This document shows, piece after piece, positions 59,858 through 64,000 of a DNA stretch of 64,000 nucleotides. The notes beneath the pieces are model-generated. The model ran no database searches and was not told where the DNA came from. It was given only the letters and a program-made list of their open reading frames with translations. The stretch is from Neobittarella massiliensis (ex Bilen et al. 2018) (GTDB lineage Bacteria > Bacillota > Clostridia > Oscillospirales > Ruminococcaceae). The position numbers and the translations under genes were made by a program. Location: positions 186,001 to 250,000 of the forward strand of contig NZ_OKQO01000001.1 of assembly GCF_900289145.1 (NCBI RefSeq). Direction: 5' to 3'. The stretch's first letter is position 1. Every line of letters begins with the position of its first letter.

Positions 59858-60763
59858 TCACAGGGCGCCGTCGAGGAATTTTTGTGCGTTGGCGATGACT
59901 TTATCGGTGAGGCGCTGGGTGCACTGGATCGAGGCGCCAGAGCCCTGTGGGGTGTACAGCACGCCCCGTGTGCCCTGCAGCTGATCGGCGGCTGTGCCCA
60001 TGCCGCAACCGTCGCAGAGATAGTAGTTATCAGGATCGGCGGCCAGCCAATTTTTGAGGGCCTCTATCTCGAAGGTGGGGCCCAGCGAGGTGTTGAGCAG
60101 GATCTTGCCCCCGCCAAAGTGGGAAAAAGCCTCGCTGTCGAGCAGGTGCAGGCCCCGGGGCAGATGGGTGGAGACGGCGTCGCAGGTCTTTAGCAGCTGG
60201 TGCAGCGGCAGGTAGGTGAGACCGCGCTCCTCCTGGCTGGGTTTGCGGGTGCGGCTGTAGTAGTAGAGCTCGCAGCCGAAATAGCGCAGTGCGTCGGCCA
60301 ACAGGATACCCACGGTGCCCAGACCGATGATGCCCACCTTGAGACCGCCCAGCTCTCGCGGCCGGCCCTTATATAGCGGGCCGCCAAAACCGTGCAGCAG
60401 CTGGATGAGGGCGGAGAGCTCGTACTCGATGACACCGTTGTCGCCGTAGTCGAAGATACCGGTGACCGGGATGCCCAGCTCCTGGGCGGTGCGGATGTCG
60501 ACGTTGGCGCTGTCGGGGCCGTACAGGCTGCAGCACATGCCGATATACTTGAGGTCTTTGGCTGCGCGGATGGCCCGGCCGCTGATGGGCGTCTTGTATG
60601 AGACCAGCAGACAGTCGGCGCCTTGCAGACGGTCGATGACCGTCTGCTCGTCGGGGAGGTCGCAGTAAAAGTCGGCCTGTTGGCTCATGGCCTGCAGGCG
60701 CTGGATGCCGTTTTGGTTGATGCCGGTCTGATCGACCGCCACCAGATGCCTGAATTTTTGCAT
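59858..60763 (-). CDS. D-isomer-specific 2-hydroxyacid dehydrogenase
   Basis: 301 residues, NAD-dependent. The Rossmann motif VGIIGLGTVGILLADAL lies near 144, and the substrate arginine region (THLPRG) near 204. Catalytic glutamate and histidine are not in the textbook positions: CDGCGMG near 251 replaces the usual E...H pattern, so the substrate may be unusual. ATG 60763 follows AAAGGAG. Upstream is a triple heptanucleotide repeat that may be its control site. It stands alone on the minus strand next to the repeat tract. Confidence 0.87.
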   Translation of the reverse strand: MQKFRHLVAVDQTGINQNGIQRLQAMSQQADFYCDLPDEQTVIDRLQGADCLLVSYKTPISGRAIRAAKDLKYIGMCCSLYGPDSANVDIRTAQELGIPVTGIFDYGDNGVIEYELSALIQLLHGFGGPLYKGRPRELGGLKVGIIGLGTVGILLADALRYFGCELYYYSRTRKPSQEERGLTYLPLHQLLKTCDAVSTHLPRGLHLLDSEAFSHFGGGKILLNTSLGPTFEIEALKNWLAADPDNYYLCDGCGMGTAADQLQGTRGVLYTPQGSGASIQCTQRLTDKVIANAQKFLDGAL

Positions 60764-60783
60764 GGACGCACACTCCTTTAAAA

Positions 60784-60804
60784 GTATACAGTGTACAGTG
60801 TACA
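60784..60804. repeat. Triple heptanucleotide repeat upstream of the dehydrogenase gene
   Basis: GTATACA, GTGTACA, GTGTACA in tandem, giving overlapping TGTACA palindromes about 20 nt before the dehydrogenase start. Possible repressor binding site or simple slippage product. Confidence 0.5.
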
Positions 60805-60850
60805 GGACGGCGGTGGCGCCGCCGGGGGATGCGTACAGTATCATAACGGA

Positions 60851-60880
60851 AGCCCGCCCTGTACCCGGACAGGGCGGGCT
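60851..60880 (-). terminator. Hairpin downstream of comEB
   Basis: A 12-bp perfect stem AGCCCGCCCTGT / ACAGGGCGGGCT with a 6-nt loop; no T run, so termination strength is uncertain. Confidence 0.5.
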
Positions 60881-60904
60881 GATCGTCTGGGGGAAATATG
60901 GGCT

Positions 60905-61399
60905 CTAGTAACCGGCGGTACCGGTGAGCGACTCGTCGTTTTCGATCCACTCGCTGGAGACATCGATGGTGCGGTAGACGTCGCGGGTGTCGCGGATGAT
61001 GACAGTGTCGATGCCGGCGTTGATGATGAGCCGCTTGCACATGGAGCAGGAATTGGCGTTTTGCACGTAGGCGCCGGTGCGCGCGTCTTTGCCCACCAGG
61101 TACATGGTGGCGCCGATGGTCTTGGAGCGCTCGGCGGAGATGATGGCGTTGGCCTCGGCGTGGACGCTGCGGCACATCTCGTACCGCTCGCCGCGGGGGA
61201 TCTGCAGCTTTTCGCGCAGACAGTAGCCCATGTCGCAGCAGTTTTTGCGGCCGCGGGGAGCCCCCACGTAACCGGTGGAGATGATCTCGTCGTTGGAGAC
61301 GATGATAGCGCCGTAGTGGCGGCGCAGACAGGTGCTGCGGGAGAGTACGCTCTCGGCGATATCTAAATAGTAGTTGATCTTATCTCTTCTGGCAGACAT
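60905..61399 (-). CDS. comEB: dCMP deaminase family protein (ComEB-like)
   Basis: 164 residues. Zinc site: HAEANAII near residue 82 with the catalytic glutamate, and NSCSMCKRLIINAGI near 111 with the two cysteine ligands. Deaminates dCMP to dUMP for thymidylate synthesis. ATG 61399 follows AGAGGTG. Together with the two cytidine deaminases encoded divergently on the other side, this makes three pyrimidine deaminases within 2 kb. Confidence 0.92.
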   Translation of the reverse strand: MSARRDKINYYLDIAESVLSRSTCLRRHYGAIIVSNDEIISTGYVGAPRGRKNCCDMGYCLREKLQIPRGERYEMCRSVHAEANAIISAERSKTIGATMYLVGKDARTGAYVQNANSCSMCKRLIINAGIDTVIIRDTRDVYRTIDVSSEWIENDESLTGTAGY

Positions 61400-61465
61400 T
61401 GCAGTGACACCTCTTTGCGGGAAAATTGGGGAGAGCGGCAAAAGAAAGTTTTCCGCTTTTCTCTT

Positions 61466-61494
61466 ATCATAGTGCATCGACGGTTGTTTTTCAA
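61466..61494 (-). promoter_or_regulatory. Promoter of comEB
   Basis: On the minus strand TTGAAA (61489-61494), a 17-bp spacer and TATGAT (61466-61471). Confidence 0.65.
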
Positions 61495-61598
61495 TTCCAA
61501 GTGGGTAAAAATTGTGACAAAGCAGCTAAAAAAGTGGTCGATGGGGTGCTTTTAGAGGGGAAAATAGATGATTTGTTTTGCCCCGACCAGCGCTTTTA

Positions 61599-61607
61599 TG
61601 GTATACT
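61599..61607 (+). promoter_or_regulatory. Extended -10 promoter of the cytidine deaminase genes
   Basis: TGGTATACT with TTGCCC at 61578-61583 (18-bp spacer), about 45 nt before the start. Confidence 0.6.
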
Positions 61608-61651
61608 GACAGCAAAGCGGGCGCTGTGCCCGCCACAAGGAGGGGACGACA

Positions 61652-62071
61652 TTGACAGCTGAGCAGGAAAAGACGCTGGTACAAAAGGCGATCGAGGCCA
61701 CCGCCGGAGCTTATGTGCCCTACAGCGGGTTTCGCGTGGGGGCCTGTGTGCTGGGCGAGGACGGGGAGTTCTACACCGGTTTTAATGTGGAGAACTCGTC
61801 TTACGGGGCCACCATCTGCGGGGAGCGCACCGCTATTTTGCACATGCTGGCCAGCGGGAAATCGCGCAAGATGCGGGCGTTGGCTATTGCCTCGACCATG
61901 GGGAAGGACCTGAGCTGCTGCGGCATCTGCCGCCAGTTTATGGTGGAATTCATCGAGTCGGGGGACATGCCCATCTACGCCAGCGACATGCAGGGCAATT
62001 TTGAAAAGACCACCTATGACGAGATCATGCCCAAGGCGTTTGCCTCGTTTAAAGCCACAGCCCAGGGGTAG
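61652..62071 (+). CDS. cdd: Cytidine deaminase (copy 1)
   Basis: Deaminates cytidine and deoxycytidine to uridine forms in pyrimidine salvage. 139 residues, the length of the homotetrameric family. YVPYSGFRVGACV near 21, FNVENSSYGATICGERTA near 44-61 with zinc cysteine and catalytic glutamate, and CCGICRQFM near 89 with the other two zinc cysteines. TTG start behind AAGGAGGGG. Followed by a paralogue. Confidence 0.94.
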   Translation: MTAEQEKTLVQKAIEATAGAYVPYSGFRVGACVLGEDGEFYTGFNVENSSYGATICGERTAILHMLASGKSRKMRALAIASTMGKDLSCCGICRQFMVEFIESGDMPIYASDMQGNFEKTTYDEIMPKAFASFKATAQG

Positions 62072-62191
62072 ACGCATATAGGGCCTGTATAGGGCCTATT
62101 GAGATTAGCAGGCCGGCCGGCAGCGCCGCGTTGCCCCCCAGTGGGGAGCGCCGCTGTGGCCCGGCGAGATAAAAGAGGAGGAGCGAGCGCT

Positions 62192-62620
62192 ATGGCGATC
62201 AGCAGAGAACAGGAAGAGATACTGATAAAAAAATCGATCGAGGCGGCACCGGGTGCCTATGTGCCCTACAGCGACTTTCATGTGGGGGCCTGCGTGCTGG
62301 GCGAGGACGGCAATTTTTACACCGGCTTCAACATCGAGAACGTCTCGTACGGGGCGACCACCTGCGGCGAGCAGGCGGCGGTCATAAGCATGCTGACCAA
62401 TTCTAGCTGCCGCAAAATAAAGGCGCTGGCGGTGGCGGCGGGCAACAGCTGCGACTCGATGCCGTGCGGGATCTGCCGCCAGTTTTTGTGTGAGTTCGTC
62501 GAGAGCCCGGAGGTGCCCATCTACTCGGTGGCGATGGACGGCCGCTATATGGTAAAGCCCTTTAGCGAGGTGATGCCGTACGCCTTTATGAACTTTGAGA
62601 AGGACGGCACCGACAAATAG
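62192..62620 (+). CDS. Cytidine deaminase (copy 2)
   Basis: 142 residues, closely similar to copy 1 in the first 60 residues (YVPYSDFHVGACVLGEDG) and less so later. The zinc ligands and glutamate are kept (TTCGEQAAV near 57, PCGICRQFLCEF near 91). The usual CGER is CGEQ here, which may change nucleoside binding. ATG 62192 follows GAGGAGGAG. The stop directly abuts rsmA. It probably arose by tandem duplication, and its expression is tied to rsmA. Confidence 0.92.
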   Translation: MAISREQEEILIKKSIEAAPGAYVPYSDFHVGACVLGEDGNFYTGFNIENVSYGATTCGEQAAVISMLTNSSCRKIKALAVAAGNSCDSMPCGICRQFLCEFVESPEVPIYSVAMDGRYMVKPFSEVMPYAFMNFEKDGTDK

Positions 62621-63481
62621 ATGGATGGTTTGTGGAAAATAGGGTCGATCAAGGATATTTTGGGGCGGCACGGTTTTACCTTTTCCAAGTCGCTGGGGCA
62701 GAACTTTTTAGTGAACCCCGCGGTGTGCCCGCGCATGGCCGACAGCTGCGGCGTGGATGCGCAGTCGGGCGTGATCGAGGTGGGGCCGGGCCTGGGCGTG
62801 CTGACCTGTGAGCTGGCCCGCCGAGCCCGGAAGGTGGTGGCCATTGAGCTGGACGAGCGGCTGCTGCCGGTGCTGGACGAGACGCTGGATGAGTTTGGCA
62901 ATGTGCGGGTGATAAACGGCGATGTGCTGAAGCTGGACCTGCGCCAGATCATAGCCGACGAGTTTGGCGGTATGGACGTGTGCCTGTGCGCCAACCTGCC
63001 CTACTATATCACCTCGCAGGTGATCATGAGGCTGCTGGAGGAGCGGCTGCCGCTGCGCAGCATTACTGTGATGGTGCAAAAGGAGGCCGCCCAGCGGCTG
63101 TGCGCCCCCATGGGCAGCCGGGACTGCGGTGCGGTGACGGCGGCGGTACACTATTACAGCGAGCCGGAGATCCTCTTTAAGGTGTCGAAAGGCAGCTTTA
63201 TGCCCGCCCCCAAGGTGGACTCGGCGGTGATACAGCTGCATGTGCGGCAGCAGACCCCCGACCTGGGCTGCGACGAGCGCCAGTTTTTTAAAGTGGTGCG
63301 GGCGGCGTTTGCCGGCCGCCGCAAGACGGCGATCAACAGTGTGAGCATGTCGCTGGGCATAGAGAAAGAGCGGGTGGCGGCTGCCTTTGCCACCGCCGGG
63401 ATCGCCCCCACCAGCCGCGCCGAGCAGCTGCAGCTGCAGCAGTACGCGGCGCTGACGGCAGCGCTGTACGGCGGAAAATAA
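62621..63481 (+). CDS. rsmA: 16S rRNA adenine dimethyltransferase
   Basis: Dimethylates two adjacent adenosines near the 3' end of 16S rRNA (KsgA). 286 residues. KSLGQNFLVNP near 24, SAM motif VIEVGPGLGVLTCEL near 48, ELDERLL near 75, and the catalytic ANLPYYITSQVI near 125. C-terminal helical domain with VRAAFAGRRKTAINS near 226. ATG 62621 directly follows the stop of the deaminase. Confidence 0.97.
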   Translation: MDGLWKIGSIKDILGRHGFTFSKSLGQNFLVNPAVCPRMADSCGVDAQSGVIEVGPGLGVLTCELARRARKVVAIELDERLLPVLDETLDEFGNVRVINGDVLKLDLRQIIADEFGGMDVCLCANLPYYITSQVIMRLLEERLPLRSITVMVQKEAAQRLCAPMGSRDCGAVTAAVHYYSEPEILFKVSKGSFMPAPKVDSAVIQLHVRQQTPDLGCDERQFFKVVRAAFAGRRKTAINSVSMSLGIEKERVAAAFATAGIAPTSRAEQLQLQQYAALTAALYGGK

Positions 63482-63498
63482 TAGGAAATGACCGGAAT

Positions 63499-63543
63499 AA
63501 AAGCCAGAAACTGACAGATAATCTGTTGGTTTTCTGGCTTTTT
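63499..63543 (+). terminator. Intrinsic terminator after rsmA
   Basis: A stem AAAGCCAGAAA / TTTTCTGGCTTT with an inner ACAG / CTGT, then TTTTTAAT. Confidence 0.82.
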
Positions 63544-63553
63544 AATATCTGAA

Positions 63554-63582
63554 TTGAAAATTGTAGAGAAATGTGGTAAAGT
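63554..63582 (+). promoter_or_regulatory. Promoter of the lipoprotein gene at the window edge
   Basis: TTGAAA (63554-63559), a 17-bp spacer and TAAAGT (63577-63582), preceded by TGG. The leader of about 165 nt contains an imperfect inverted repeat ACAGATCTG / CAGACCTGT (about 63640-63664). Confidence 0.6.
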
Positions 63583-63749
63583 GTACATTGTCATTCTGTG
63601 CAGAACGTGTGTCTTTTTTGGCGTATATGCATAAAAAAACAGATCTGGTGCGTGCAGACCTGTAAAACTACGCCAGTGAAGCCGGGGCAGCGGGATGAAC
63701 GGAAATGTACAGATTATAGGTCATACTGTGAAAAAGGAGAGGACGTAAG

Positions 63750-64000
63750 ATGAAAAAAGTCGTTTCGATGATCCTGTGTGCAGTGCTGATGCTGGGCGTA
63801 TTTGCCGGCTGCGGCGCGCAGAAACCGGAGGATGTCATCAAATCGGAGTTCAAGGCCATCAGCAGCCTGAAGGATGACGAGTACACCAAAGTGCTGGGCG
63901 ACTCGCTGGGCCAGTCGGGCCTGGGCACCGACAATGAGGAGAAACTGGTAGAGGCGCTGCTAAAGAACCTGAGCTGCGAGACCGGCAAGTCTACCGTAAA
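63750..64000 (+). CDS. Lipoprotein, 5' part only
   Basis: The first 83 codons of a gene that runs off the window. AAAAGGAGAGG precedes ATG 63750. The start is a lipoprotein signal peptide (MKKVVSMILCAVLMLG) with lipobox FAGC, cysteine at residue 21. The mature part begins CGAQKPEDVIKSEFKAISSL, which resembles the start of clostridial secreted lipoproteins with DUF5105-like domains, but too little is visible to assign a family. Confidence 0.8.
   Translation, partial: MKKVVSMILCAVLMLGVFAGCGAQKPEDVIKSEFKAISSLKDDEYTKVLGDSLGQSGLGTDNEEKLVEALLKNLSCETGKSTV

Overview
The window is chromosomal DNA of a G+C-rich, spore-forming member of the Firmicutes, most likely a clostridium of the Oscillospirales/Ruminococcaceae type. 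This rests on a spoIIE gene, the ftsE-ftsX-M23-ctpA cluster, greA-lysS, DUF1292 and DUF4830 proteins, frequent GTG/TTG starts behind strong Shine-Dalgarno sites, and many intrinsic terminators. No rRNA, tRNA or CRISPR array was recognised.

Layout. 0-6.4 kb: spoIIE, then two paralogous modules of an ECF sigma factor plus a DUF4179 membrane anti-sigma candidate. 6.4-13.1 kb: a low-molecular-weight tyrosine phosphatase gene whose first codons were replaced by an A+T-rich island of about 6.2 kb. The island carries a DUF1016/PDDEXK nuclease and a complete QatABCD anti-phage operon, all on the minus strand. The original 5' end of the phosphatase survives as a 50-codon remnant at the far end, and both junctions share TGCCGTGGCA. 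No integrase lies between them. 13.2-20 kb: class II aldolase, 8-oxoguanine glycosylase, a small membrane protein, RlmB-type methyltransferase, and a 979-residue protein that looks like a catalytically dead P-type ATPase. 20-27 kb: an EF-G-like GTPase, nucleoside hydrolase, Crp/Fnr regulator, DUF4830 protein and a SHOCT membrane protein.

27-35 kb: a PucR/CdaR-type regulator with a repeat-rich promoter, then ftsE, ftsX, two paralogous coiled-coil/M23 murein hydrolases and an S41 protease, a division and cell-wall cluster. 35-43 kb: an unknown protein, greA, lysS, histidine phosphatase, ruvX, GNAT, tcdA, DUF1292, cyclophilin lipoprotein and an HD protein. 43.5-49 kb: a ROK repressor, ketose 3-epimerase and PfkB sugar kinase under a promoter with a perfect palindrome, then glgB. 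49-54.9 kb: a two-gene ABC exporter, YgbA-like protein and DUF454-HMA fusion behind a TTAG/CTAA-rich promoter, then an aldo/keto reductase. 55-56.3 kb: a phosphonoacetate-hydrolase-like enzyme.

56.3-59.9 kb has no intact gene. It holds a probable decayed gene with its terminator, and then about 2.5 kb of TG-rich sequence built from diverged tandem duplications. 59.9-64 kb: a D-2-hydroxyacid dehydrogenase, ComEB-type dCMP deaminase, two tandem cytidine deaminases, rsmA, and the start of a lipoprotein gene cut by the window edge.

The strongest candidates for something not yet described are the integrase-less Qat/DUF1016 island with its gene-restoring insertion, the P-type ATPase-like protein without catalytic motifs, and the non-coding repeat tract at 57.3-59.7 kb.
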